A stretch of 35,913 nucleotides of DNA. Source: Candidatus Zhuqueibacterota bacterium (lineage in GTDB: Bacteria; Zhuqueibacterota; QNDG01; JABMRT01). Each line of letters opens with the position of its first letter. Position 1 is the first letter of the stretch. The stretch spans positions 1 to 35,913 of the forward strand of contig JABMRT010000193.1 of assembly GCA_013202295.1 (NCBI GenBank). The letters run 5' to 3'. The translations under genes were made by a program, and so were the position numbers. Under the pieces are notes generated by a model. The model was given only the letters and a program-made list of their open reading frames with translations. It was not told the DNA's origin and ran no database searches. Below are positions 1 to 8,404 of the stretch, one piece after another.

Positions 1-71
1 CCCCTTTGGGGGTGCACGTTTATTTTGCCATCAACCGCTAACCACTAACCTCGTTCCCCTAACCATAATTT
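1..71. other. Spacer downstream of the aminomutase gene with short heptameric repeats
   Basis: No gene is seen. CTAACC occurs at 38-43, 45-50 and 59-64, in register with a 7-base period, the unit between the second and third copies being degenerate. A short CCCC-TTT-GGGG palindrome lies at 1-11 and could be part of a terminator continuing beyond the window edge. Function unknown. Confidence 0.3.
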
Positions 72-1865
72 TTAAAAATAATACCAAATCGACTTATAAT
101 CCTCAAGCTTCTCCCCGCGCCGTTTCAACTCATTCAAATAATCTGTGATAGACACATCCACATCAATAAATGTTTTAGCGAGCGACAGATTCTTCTCCCA
201 GGGATGAAACTCATACACACGTCGGCCGTTCGGAAGAATGGACAGCAGCGAATGGTGCTGCTGGGCACGCAGATAATTTTTACCGAGACCCGGGACATTG
301 TAAACGGCCTCATCCGAACGTTCCAAGCCCGGCATGAGACGCGCTTCTTCCTTGATCTCTTGCTGAAGCCGGGCGAGCGGTACACGATACGAGCGGGTCT
401 CTTCCTTGCCTTTGGTATTAAAGGTATAATACGGATCGACACCGATTTTACGAAGAAAATGCCGAAGCGCCACCATCTCATTTCGCCGGCTGTTCTCAAC
501 AGTGAACACTGCTTGATTATAGACGGAAATCCCTTGCTTTCGGAAAGCCTGAACAGCGTACATTGCTTCTGGTGTAACTTCATAGGGATGTTCAAAATGA
601 GTGGTTACCGCGATTTCCCTCAATCCGGGTTCGTGGTATTTCGAGATAATCTGGATTAGGGAATCAGTGATTCGCATTGGCAACGCCACGGGGATACGTG
701 ATCCGATTCGTATGCGCTCCACATGCTCAATCTCTGAAAGTTGCTTCAGAATGCCGTCAATTTTATGATCCTGCATGACCAAAGGATCTCCCCCTGTCAC
801 AAGCACTTCCCGAATCGCGGGACGGTCTTTGATCCATTGAATGGCCGTATTTATTTTTTGCTTGGGGGCCATCGCACCATCAGCCAGGCAGTCTTCAATC
901 TCCCAGTTCCGCTGGCAATACACGCAAATCTGACTGCATGTATTATAGGGTTTGAGAATGACAATCATGGGATACCGCCGCGTAATCAGGTCAATGGGCG
1001 ACGTGTCATTTTCGAGCATAAAATCGGATGAGTGATCGTGATCATGACGATAAGCGGCCATTTTCTCAACATAATCTAGGGGAGGAATCACCTGAGCACG
1101 AATCGCATGATCGTGCTTGCGATGCGATTCACGATCCATGAGTGAAGCATAATAGGGAGTAATTCCGAATGGCAAATGATTCTGTTTGGCTTTATCAATT
1201 GCTTCTATCTCATGCGGCAACAATCGGACAAGTGATTTCAATGTTTCACTGTCACGAATCACATGCTTTAAATGCCAATTGTAATTTTGCCAATCTTCTT
1301 CAGAAGCATTAAAATGTTTGAGGATGTGTTTCCGGTTGGATTTGCGTAACCGGATCGTCTTTTCATCAAGCCCGGATCTGTAACGATCCGCTTGCTCAAG
1401 AGACTTCTCTGCGATAATATCCAGCTGATTGGAGCGAAGAATAGCCGCTTCTCGCCCCTCTTTTTCGACAAAATCAGGAAAAGTTTCTTCATCATAAATT
1501 CCACTGCGCCCCTGAATGCCGAGAAACACATGTATCATTTCATTAAAGAATCCATCATTGAGATCATCGGGGAGCAGGTTATGCTGTTCATGGGCCAGGT
1601 GCCAGAGCAGTTTGAGTACACTGAATTTTGCCAGACGTTCGCTGCGCACAGAGATGTTTTTCCGAAACGCTTGTAGACTACGCGTCTGAATTTCCCATTC
1701 CAGAGGTTGATGAAGCTGGCTCCTTCGGTTCAGCAACCGCTGGGTCTCATCGATATAGACGAGAATATAATTTCGGGCGGTTCTTAAATCCGGGGCCTCT
1801 TTTAGAAGTCCAAATATAGTTGGATTAATCTCAAACAGTTTTTTCACAAGATGTTTTTTATACAA
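72..1865 (-). CDS. KamA-family radical SAM/PLP 2,3-aminomutase, glutamate 2,3-aminomutase-like
   Basis: Predicted to move an amino group from C2 to C3 of an amino acid using a 4Fe-4S cluster, S-adenosylmethionine and pyridoxal phosphate. Numbered from the TTG start (597 aa), the cluster motif CSQICVYC has C310, C314 and C317; a SAM-binding GGDPL follows near 358; K529 in VPGLGKN is the expected PLP lysine. Aligned by eye to lysine 2,3-aminomutase through PYY and the downstream R-x-P, its substrate-binding Asp293 and Asp330 become K485 and N523, the pair reported for glutamate 2,3-aminomutase; the product would be beta-glutamate, a compatible solute. About 190 extra N-terminal residues of unknown role precede the conserved part. 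Start: AGGAGG at 1877-1872 lies 6 bases before the TTG, whereas the upstream in-frame ATG at 1910 has no Shine-Dalgarno sequence. Follows mutS on the same strand, probably cotranscribed. Family certain; substrate inferred. Confidence 0.9.
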   Translation of the reverse strand: MYKKHLVKKLFEINPTIFGLLKEAPDLRTARNYILVYIDETQRLLNRRSQLHQPLEWEIQTRSLQAFRKNISVRSERLAKFSVLKLLWHLAHEQHNLLPDDLNDGFFNEMIHVFLGIQGRSGIYDEETFPDFVEKEGREAAILRSNQLDIIAEKSLEQADRYRSGLDEKTIRLRKSNRKHILKHFNASEEDWQNYNWHLKHVIRDSETLKSLVRLLPHEIEAIDKAKQNHLPFGITPYYASLMDRESHRKHDHAIRAQVIPPLDYVEKMAAYRHDHDHSSDFMLENDTSPIDLITRRYPMIVILKPYNTCSQICVYCQRNWEIEDCLADGAMAPKQKINTAIQWIKDRPAIREVLVTGGDPLVMQDHKIDGILKQLSEIEHVERIRIGSRIPVALPMRITDSLIQIISKYHEPGLREIAVTTHFEHPYEVTPEAMYAVQAFRKQGISVYNQAVFTVENSRRNEMVALRHFLRKIGVDPYYTFNTKGKEETRSYRVPLARLQQEIKEEARLMPGLERSDEAVYNVPGLGKNYLRAQQHHSLLSILPNGRRVYEFHPWEKNLSLAKTFIDVDVSITDYLNELKRRGEKLEDYKSIWYYF

Positions 1866-1871
1866 GACATT

Positions 1872-1877
1872 CCTCCT
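1872..1877 (-). promoter_or_regulatory. Ribosome binding site deciding the aminomutase start
   Basis: AGGAGG on the minus strand, 6 bases before TTG at 1865. It lies inside the longer reading frame from ATG 1910, arguing that translation starts at the TTG. Confidence 0.6.
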
Positions 1878-1930
1878 GGCGGTGTATGTTCCAAATAATA
1901 TCGAATGCATGATCTGAATTCAGATGACAG

Positions 1931-4576
1931 CTAATTTTCACCAATCAGCTTGATCAGCTCATCTAGTTTTTGAAGGGCATCAAGTGGAGTCATATTCTCA
2001 ATTGCAAGCTTTTGGATAGCGTCTCTCAAACGGGTTTCCTGCGCAATAAACAGATTCATTTGTGGTTCAGCTACTTTCATGGGTACATGTTCACCCAGTG
2101 CCAGCTTGGGGATATCATTCGGTGTGAGCTCATTGGCTTCGAGATTGTGAAGAATCTCCTTGGCACGCTCGATCACCTCCTGTGGAAGTCCGGCCATACG
2201 CGCAACCTGAATACCATAGGAATGATCGCACCCACCGGGCATAATCTTGCGTAGGAAAACCACATGGTCTCCCCACTCTTTAACCACCACATTGTAGTTC
2301 TTTACACGAGGAAGGATCAATGCCAGTTCGGTCAATTCATGATAATGCGTGGCAAACAGTGGCTTGGCGCGTACCTTTTCATGGTTGTGAATGTGTTCTG
2401 CCACAGCCCAGGCGATAGAAAGTCCGTCAAACGTGGAAGTGCCACGCCCGATCTCATCGAGGAGGATCAGGCTTTGTTGCGTCGCGTTATTAAGGATATT
2501 TGCAGTTTCGTGCATTTCAACCAGGAAGGTGGATTCGCCCCCTGCCAGATTGTCCTGCGCACCGACACGTGTGAAAATCCGGTCGACCAGACCGATCCGC
2601 GCGGAAGTGGCCGGCACAAAACTGCCGATCTGCGCCATCAACACAATCAATCCTGTCTGCCGGATATACGTGGACTTACCTGCCATATTCGGCCCTGTAA
2701 TCACAAGAAGCTGATCGCCGCTTGTATTGAGGATCACATCATTGGGGATAAAGGGTTCTCCGGCTGGCAGCAGTTGTTCCACAACCGGATGACGCCCATC
2801 CTTAATCTCAATGACATTGCTGTCATCCATCTCAGGTTTGGCGTACTGATTCTCATGGGCAACCTGGGCGAGTGAAAGCAGGGCGTCGAGCTCACCGATG
2901 AGCTGGCCGTTTGTCTGAATCGGCTCTGCGTTCTTTGCCGCGAATTCACGAAGTGCATTAAAGAGGCCAAATTCCAGATCTGCCATCTTCTCTTCGGCCC
3001 GGAGAATCTTCTCCTCCATCTCCTTGAGTTCGGGCGTGATGAACCGTTCCGCATTGACAAGAGTTTGTTTACGGATGTACGTCTCCGGCACTTTCTCAAG
3101 ATGCGTTTTTGTGATCTCGATGTAATATCCGAAGACCCTGTTAAATCCAACTTTAAGGGACGGGATACCAGATTGCTCCCGCTCCGTGGTTTGCATTTTC
3201 GCGATCCAGTCTTTGCCTGAAAAAGCCAGCTCGCGCAATTCATCCAGTTCAGGATTATATCCTTCGCGGATGATGCGGCCTTCCGTGAGCACTGCGGGGG
3301 GGTCATCCGTTAGCGCATCCTCAAGTTTCTGGATCACCTTTAAGCGGGGATCAAGCTGCTTGTGAATAGCCCGGATACGGTCCACGGTAAGAGGTTTGAT
3401 CGCTTTTTTGATTGGATCAATGCGCTCAAGCGCCCGTTTTAATGCCATCAAATCACGGGGATTGGCCCGCCGCGTAACCACCTTGGCAATGAGCCTTTCG
3501 AGATCGCCCATACCCTTTAAATGTTCGTTGAGGGAATCTCGGATATCGCGTGCATCATAAAACGCATCCACGCCGTCGAGCCGGTCATGAATCGGTTGTA
3601 ATTGTTTTAAAGGACGCTGGATCCACGTCATCAATGTGCGACCACCCATGGCCGTACTCGTACGATCAAGGATGGAAAGCAGCGTGCCTTCACGACCACC
3701 CGAACTCATGGACGCCGTGATTTCCAGATTCCGTCGTGTGGATGCATCGAGCATCATAAAATCTTCATCGGAGTAAGGAGTTATTTTTCGGATATGATCC
3801 AGACTGGCCTTTTGGGTATCCTGTAAATAATTTAGGACAGCCCCTGCCGCACCCAGTCCTGGCCCCATGTTCTCGCATCCAAATCCTTTTAAAGAATTTG
3901 TGCGGAAATGTCTGAGCAGAGTTTCGTGCCCGTATTCTTTGCTGAAGAGCCAGTCTTCACGTTTGGTTATGAGGAAATTTTTTCCATTTTTCTTTAAGGA
4001 GGAGGAAAGCGCTTCAGCTTGACTTTCGGGAAAAACCAGTTCTGCGGGATGGATCGCTTCAATCTCCTCAATCAGTTTATCATAGGAACATTCCGTCACA
4101 ATAAACTCACCCGTGGACACATCCGCCGAAGCAAGTCCGGCCCGGTCGCCATCTATTGCAATGGCCATCAAATAATTATTTCGAGCTGATTCAAGCAGGC
4201 TCTCAGCCGTGACCGTGCCTGGAGTCACGACCTGAATGACCTCGCGTTTGACAATCCCCTTGGCGAGTTTTGGATCTTCCACCTGCTCGCAAATCGCCAC
4301 CCTGTATCCGGCCCGGATCATCTTGTTCAAATACCCGTCCAGTGCGTGATGGGGAAATCCGGCCAAGGGAATATCGCCAGTTTTACCATGCCCCCGGCTG
4401 GTCAGCGTAATTCCCAGAGCTTTAGCCCCGACTTTCGCATCCTCGCCGAACATCTCAAAGAAGTCACCCATTCGAAAAAAAAGGATGGCGTCCTGATGCT
4501 GGGCCTTGATCGCGTAATATTGCGTCATCAAGGGTGTTTCGGTCTGGGTATTCTTTTTTCGTGTGATTTCGGGCAT
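1931..4576 (-). CDS. mutS: DNA mismatch repair protein MutS
   Basis: Cytoplasmic ATPase that recognises base mismatches and small loops and starts repair with MutL. The 881-aa product is full length. Domain I carries the mismatch-wedging Phe-x-Glu as F39 and E41 in GDFFEMF, followed by connector, lever and clamp regions. The ATPase domain shows Walker A GPNMAGKST at 628-636 and Walker B LILLDEIGRGTSTFDG, and a helix-turn-helix dimerisation end with THYHELTEL nearby. This is MutS1 (mismatch wedge present), not MutS2 (no Smr domain). mutL is not in the window. Divergent from the aldo-keto reductase gene; a promoter is visible at 4612-4640. No strong Shine-Dalgarno precedes the ATG, but the N-terminus matches the family. 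Probably cotranscribed with the aminomutase downstream. Confidence 0.98.
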   Translation of the reverse strand: MPEITRKKNTQTETPLMTQYYAIKAQHQDAILFFRMGDFFEMFGEDAKVGAKALGITLTSRGHGKTGDIPLAGFPHHALDGYLNKMIRAGYRVAICEQVEDPKLAKGIVKREVIQVVTPGTVTAESLLESARNNYLMAIAIDGDRAGLASADVSTGEFIVTECSYDKLIEEIEAIHPAELVFPESQAEALSSSLKKNGKNFLITKREDWLFSKEYGHETLLRHFRTNSLKGFGCENMGPGLGAAGAVLNYLQDTQKASLDHIRKITPYSDEDFMMLDASTRRNLEITASMSSGGREGTLLSILDRTSTAMGGRTLMTWIQRPLKQLQPIHDRLDGVDAFYDARDIRDSLNEHLKGMGDLERLIAKVVTRRANPRDLMALKRALERIDPIKKAIKPLTVDRIRAIHKQLDPRLKVIQKLEDALTDDPPAVLTEGRIIREGYNPELDELRELAFSGKDWIAKMQTTEREQSGIPSLKVGFNRVFGYYIEITKTHLEKVPETYIRKQTLVNAERFITPELKEMEEKILRAEEKMADLEFGLFNALREFAAKNAEPIQTNGQLIGELDALLSLAQVAHENQYAKPEMDDSNVIEIKDGRHPVVEQLLPAGEPFIPNDVILNTSGDQLLVITGPNMAGKSTYIRQTGLIVLMAQIGSFVPATSARIGLVDRIFTRVGAQDNLAGGESTFLVEMHETANILNNATQQSLILLDEIGRGTSTFDGLSIAWAVAEHIHNHEKVRAKPLFATHYHELTELALILPRVKNYNVVVKEWGDHVVFLRKIMPGGCDHSYGIQVARMAGLPQEVIERAKEILHNLEANELTPNDIPKLALGEHVPMKVAEPQMNLFIAQETRLRDAIQKLAIENMTPLDALQKLDELIKLIGEN

Positions 4577-4611
4577 AAAACGATTGTTTATCTTTCAGAA
4601 TTTGGTGGTTT

Positions 4612-4640
4612 AAATTAACACGAAATCATCAGAATTGCAA
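4612..4640 (-). promoter_or_regulatory. Sigma-70-type promoter of mutS
   Basis: Minus strand: TTGCAA (4640-4635), exactly 17 bases, TAATTT (4617-4612). Predicted transcription start near 4605, about 30 bases before the mutS ATG. The same hexamers and spacer occur before the barrel gene at 18881. Confidence 0.5.
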
Positions 4641-4738
4641 ATTTTTTCCAGGAATGAATGGACAATTCTGCTTGCAATGCATCGGATTTCTTTTTAAAAT
4701 GGAACAATCATTCTTCAAACAGATTAGGATGGAAAACC

Positions 4739-5734
4739 GTGAAATATAACATGCTCGGGAATACGGGAATTAAAGTCTCTTCATTATGTTATGGCACCAT
4801 GTCTTTTGGCGGCGACGCGGACAAGGGGATGTCAAAAGCTCTGTTTAACCGATGCCGCAATGTGGGCATCAACCTCTTTGACTGCGCCAACATGTACCAA
4901 AAAGGTGAAGCGGAAAAAATTCTCGGCCGCTTGATCAAAGATTGCCGGAACGAAGTCATCATCACATCCAAGTGCTATTTCCCCATGGGGGAGGATGTGA
5001 ACGCGCGGGGATCATCACGACTTCACATCATGCAAGCTGTCGAAGCCAGCTTGAAGCGCCTGCAAACAGACCGGGTCGATCTCTATTTCATCCATCGATT
5101 TGATGATTTAACCCCACTGGACGAAACACTACGGGCATTGGATGATCTGGTCTCAGAGGGAAAAATTCTCTATCCCTCGGCAAGTAACTTCGCGGCCTGG
5201 CAGGTGGCTAAAGCGCTCGGCATTTCAAAAAAGGAGGGTTGGGCTCAATTTAAATGTATTCAGCCAATGTACAATCTCGCCAAACGTCAGGCTGAAGTGG
5301 AACTCTTGCCCATGGCTGAATCTGAGAGTCTCGGCGTGTTGCCTTACAGTCCGCTTGGAGGGGGACTGCTTTCCGGTAAATACGGAACGAAGAAGGCCCC
5401 CAAATCCGGACGTCTTGTTGAAAATAAAATCTATGAGATTCGGTATGGAGATTCTTCCGTCCGTGATACGGCGGAGCGGTTTACAGCATTTGCGAAGGAA
5501 CAAGGATTCCATCCCGCCGCATTGGCCGTTGCCTGGGTGGGAGCCCATCCAGCTGTGACCGCACCCATTATTGGAGCACGCAATCTGAAGCAGCTCAATG
5601 GCGTGTTGAAAGCAGCGGATATTGAAATGACTGATTTACTCCGGGATGAAATCTCCGCCCTCTCACCCGAACCCCCTCCAGCGACAGACAGATCGGACGA
5701 ACGCACTGAATACAATCATGGGGTAAGAACGTAG
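4739..5734 (+). CDS. Aldo-keto reductase
   Basis: NAD(P)H-dependent oxidoreductase of the aldo-keto reductase superfamily, (beta/alpha)8 barrel, cytoplasmic; substrate not predictable. The 331-aa product begins MKYNMLGNTGIKVSSL, a typical family N-terminus, and keeps the catalytic tetrad D48, Y53, K78 and H119 (in NLFDCANMY, ITSK and YFIH). The C-terminal APIIGARNLKQL matches the cofactor phosphate-binding segment of YghZ/YajO-like members. GTG 4739 was chosen because AGGATGGA at 4726-4733 sits 5 bases upstream and the family N-terminus begins here; an in-frame upstream ATG at 4658 would add 27 unrelated residues. Divergent from mutS; the next gene, greA, is separated by about 215 bases and is probably its own unit. 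Confidence 0.93.
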   Translation: MKYNMLGNTGIKVSSLCYGTMSFGGDADKGMSKALFNRCRNVGINLFDCANMYQKGEAEKILGRLIKDCRNEVIITSKCYFPMGEDVNARGSSRLHIMQAVEASLKRLQTDRVDLYFIHRFDDLTPLDETLRALDDLVSEGKILYPSASNFAAWQVAKALGISKKEGWAQFKCIQPMYNLAKRQAEVELLPMAESESLGVLPYSPLGGGLLSGKYGTKKAPKSGRLVENKIYEIRYGDSSVRDTAERFTAFAKEQGFHPAALAVAWVGAHPAVTAPIIGARNLKQLNGVLKAADIEMTDLLRDEISALSPEPPPATDRSDERTEYNHGVRT

Positions 5735-5872
5735 GCTGCTCTTCCAATAAGTGCGACGCACCTTATCACTTATACCAAATATGAAAAAATTCTATGAAAT
5801 AGCCATTTTGTTTATTACATTTATCTCAGAATAAAAATAGCAATTTGGATCTTTTAAACAGAATCCGGCATC

Positions 5873-5897
5873 AGGTGACCTTTCGGTCACCTTTTCT
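5873..5897 (+). terminator. Intrinsic terminator or attenuator in the greA leader
   Basis: GGTGACC (5874-5880), loop TTTC, GGTCACC (5885-5891), then TTTTCTGTT; the stem extends by A5873-T5892. It lies 139 bases after the aldo-keto reductase stop and about 55 bases before the greA start. It may end the reductase transcript or, if transcription starts upstream (a weak TTGTTT-N16-AATAAA is seen at 5808-5835), act as a leader attenuator. Confidence 0.6.
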
Positions 5898-5949
5898 GTT
5901 AGGAGGATTTCAAAGTAATTTCAGTCTAACGAACTGGAAGGGAGTTTAT

Positions 5950-6420
5950 GTGACCATTACCTATATGAGTCAGAAAGGCTACGACAAGCTGATAGAGGAT
6001 ATAAAATATTTACAGCGGGTACGGAGAAGGGAGATCGCACATGATCTGGAAGTGGCCCGCTCTCACGGTGATCTGAAAGAAAATGCGGAATATGACGCTG
6101 CCAAAGATGCACAAGCTATGAATGAACTCCGCATCTCCAAACTGGCTGAGAAACTGGCAGAATCCCGCGTGCTGGATGACAGGGATATCCCCAAAGACAA
6201 AGCCTATCTGGGCGCGACTGTGAAATTGAAAGATTTGAATGATGGCGAAGAAATCGCCTATATGCTCGTGGCTGAAATTGAAGCCGATTTTCTCGAAGAT
6301 AAAATTTCTGTAACCAGCCCGATCGGTAAAGGACTGCTTGGGCACGGGATCGATGAAGAAGTTGAAATTGAGGTTCCAGCCGGAATATTAAAATATAAAA
6401 TCCTCGACATTACACGTTAA
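5950..6420 (+). CDS. greA: Transcription elongation factor GreA
   Basis: Binds the RNA polymerase secondary channel and stimulates cleavage of backtracked RNA. The 156-aa product is of normal length. The N-terminal coiled coil carries GDLKENAEYDAAKDAQ with the conserved tip acids of the E. coli GDLKENAEY segment (D41 and E44 there). The C-terminal FKBP-like domain includes VTSPIGKGLLGHGIDEEVEIEVP. GTG 5950 was chosen: GGAAGGGAG (5936-5944) lies 5 bases upstream, and the protein then aligns end to end with the family. The longer frame from 5845 would run through the terminator hairpin at 5873-5897. A 38-base gap separates it from the kinase fusion gene, likely the same transcript. Confidence 0.97.
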   Translation: MTITYMSQKGYDKLIEDIKYLQRVRRREIAHDLEVARSHGDLKENAEYDAAKDAQAMNELRISKLAEKLAESRVLDDRDIPKDKAYLGATVKLKDLNDGEEIAYMLVAEIEADFLEDKISVTSPIGKGLLGHGIDEEVEIEVPAGILKYKILDITR

Positions 6421-6458
6421 TCCGTTTCATTTCAGGATAAAATCAAGGGAGTCCGCGC

Positions 6459-8390
6459 ATGAAGCTGTTTGTTCCTGGACGTATTTGTCTCTTTGGTGAA
6501 CACAGTGACTGGGCAGGTGGTTACCGCCGGATCAATGCAGACATTGAACTAGGTCGCGCCCTCATCACAGGAACCAATCAGGGCCTTTATGCTGATGTAA
6601 AGCCCCATCCGGACAAACTGATCATCAAGGCGGTTACTGAGGATGGGGAACCTCACGGCCCTTATGAATTGCCCATGGATCCTAAAGCGCTACTCGAAGA
6701 AGCCCTGAAAGGGGAATTCTTCAGTTACGCGGCTGGAGTTGCATATCAAATCGTGACCCATTATCAGGTGCAGGGTGTGGAAATAGACAATTACCGCACC
6801 GATCTTCCTGTGAAAAAAGGATTGTCCTCCAGTGCCGCCGTCTGTGTTCTCATCGCGCGGGCATTCAACCGTCTCTATAATTTGAAAATGACAATCCGTG
6901 GTGAAATGGAATACGCCTACATGGGCGAAATCACCACACCATCTCGATGCGGCAGAATGGATCAGGGCTGCGCGTATGGCAATCGGCCCATTGCCATGAC
7001 CTATGACGGTGACCGCGTAGATGTGCAGGAACTCAAGGTCGGCAAGGATCTCTACTTAGTAATTGTGGATCTCAATGCCAGCAAAGACACCATGGAAATC
7101 CTCAGAAAGCTAAATCAATCTTATCCCTTCGCGGACAACAAAATACAAAAAAGTGTGCAGAACTATCTCGGTCAAATCAATTTGGAGATGACCGGTAAGG
7201 CCATTGAGGCTCTCGAAGCTGGAGACGCGAAGCGAGTCGGCAAGTTAATGACTCAAGCCCAGGCCGAGTTTGATAAAAATATGCAGCCTGCTTGTCCGGG
7301 CCAACTCACCGCACCCGTTCTTCATAAGATCTTGGAATATGCGCCCATTCAACCTCTGGTTTTCGGAGGGAAAGGCGTGGGTTCGCAAGGCGATGGCACT
7401 GCGCAGTTTATTGTAAAGGATGAAGCAGCTCAGAAAGAAGTCATCCGGATTTTGAAAAAGGATCTGGGTGTCTCGTGTCTGGATCTCGTGATCCGCGCCG
7501 CCCGATCCATCCGCAAGGCCGTAATCCCGGCTGCCGGATTCGGAACGCGGCTATTTCCAGCCTCATGTGCAGTTAAAAAGGAACTCTTTCCGATTGTTGA
7601 CAAAGACGGACGCGCGAAACCGGCCATCATGATGATCATTGAAGATGCTGTGCAATCCGGCATTGAAGAGATCGGTTTAATCGTGCAGGAAGCGGACCGC
7701 CCCCTGTTTGAATCCTTTTTCTGTCACCCCCCTCTGGTTTCAAATTTAAACAAACTGTCGCAGAAGGATCGCGATTACGCGGATTACATCCTTGAGTTGG
7801 GCAGCCATATCTCATTCATTATCCAGAAAGAGCAGGAAGGTTTCGGCCATGCAGTTTATTGCGCGAAAGAGTGGGTGGGTGATGAGCCTTTTTTACTCAT
7901 GCTTGGTGACCACCTGTATCGGTCCAACGAGGACCGCTCCTGCGTCAGTCAAATGCTCGATGCTTACGAACAGGCGGGACAAAGTGTGCTTGGTATGATC
8001 GAAGTGCCGGAACAGAGTATTGAACGTCACGGTGCAGTGATCGGAGAATGGACGGTGAAGAATAAACTTCTTTCTGTCACAAAACTGGTTGAAAAACCCT
8101 GCCCCAATTATGCGAGAGAAAATTTAAGGATGGATGGATTGGCGGATGGACAATATCTGGCTGTATTCGGCCAATACGTGCTCACCCCTGCATTGTTTGA
8201 CATCCTTGAAGCCCGGATCGCAGAAAACAAACGCGACGGCGCTGAATTTGGATTGACCTCTGCACTCAACGCACTGCGTCAAGAGGAGGGACTGACTGGT
8301 GCCATCATTCACGGCAATCATTTTGATCTGGATGATCCGGTTTCATATCTCAAAACATTAAACACCCTCAGTCGTGCAGATCATCACTAA
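6459..8390 (+). CDS. Bifunctional GHMP sugar kinase / GalU-like sugar-1-phosphate nucleotidyltransferase
   Basis: A 643-aa fusion expected to phosphorylate a free sugar at C1 and convert the product to a nucleotide sugar. Residues 1-345 are a GHMP kinase: PGRICLFGEHSDW (6-18, close to galactokinase GEHTDY), ATP loop KKGLSSSAAV (119-128), SRCGRMDQG with likely catalytic D168, and motif 3 GGKGVGSQGDGTAQF (303-317). Residues 352-640 are a nucleotidyltransferase of the GalU group: AAGFGTRLFPAS (358-369), KKELFPIVDKDG (373-384), EGFGHAVYCAKEWVGDEPF, and FDLDDPVSYLKT at the end. The order is opposite to bacterial FKP (pyrophosphorylase first, fucokinase second). The sugar is unknown; galactose or a uronic acid are candidates, and UTP is the likeliest nucleotide. 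AAGGGAG precedes the ATG. No frameshift is seen at the junction, and the next gene, marC, begins 14 bases after its stop. Confidence 0.88.
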   Translation: MKLFVPGRICLFGEHSDWAGGYRRINADIELGRALITGTNQGLYADVKPHPDKLIIKAVTEDGEPHGPYELPMDPKALLEEALKGEFFSYAAGVAYQIVTHYQVQGVEIDNYRTDLPVKKGLSSSAAVCVLIARAFNRLYNLKMTIRGEMEYAYMGEITTPSRCGRMDQGCAYGNRPIAMTYDGDRVDVQELKVGKDLYLVIVDLNASKDTMEILRKLNQSYPFADNKIQKSVQNYLGQINLEMTGKAIEALEAGDAKRVGKLMTQAQAEFDKNMQPACPGQLTAPVLHKILEYAPIQPLVFGGKGVGSQGDGTAQFIVKDEAAQKEVIRILKKDLGVSCLDLVIRAARSIRKAVIPAAGFGTRLFPASCAVKKELFPIVDKDGRAKPAIMMIIEDAVQSGIEEIGLIVQEADRPLFESFFCHPPLVSNLNKLSQKDRDYADYILELGSHISFIIQKEQEGFGHAVYCAKEWVGDEPFLLMLGDHLYRSNEDRSCVSQMLDAYEQAGQSVLGMIEVPEQSIERHGAVIGEWTVKNKLLSVTKLVEKPCPNYARENLRMDGLADGQYLAVFGQYVLTPALFDILEARIAENKRDGAEFGLTSALNALRQEEGLTGAIIHGNHFDLDDPVSYLKTLNTLSRADHH

Positions 8391-8404
8391 CAGGAGTTGA
8401 TCTT

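Noticed and set aside
38-64. CTAACC repeats read as telomere-like or CRISPR-like
   Set aside because: Only three short copies with 7-base period, no spacers and no conserved long repeat; too few for any such call.
204-659. 151-aa plus-strand open frame opposite the aminomutase gene
   Set aside because: It is a shadow of the strongly supported radical SAM gene, with no family motif and no Shine-Dalgarno context.
2264-2875. 203-aa plus-strand open frame opposite mutS
   Set aside because: It lies wholly inside the conserved ATPase region of mutS on the other strand; its sequence resembles no domain.
5845-5949. N-terminal extension of greA from ATG 5845
   Set aside because: It would translate through the terminator hairpin at 5873-5897 and adds 35 residues absent from GreA; GTG 5950 has a good Shine-Dalgarno.
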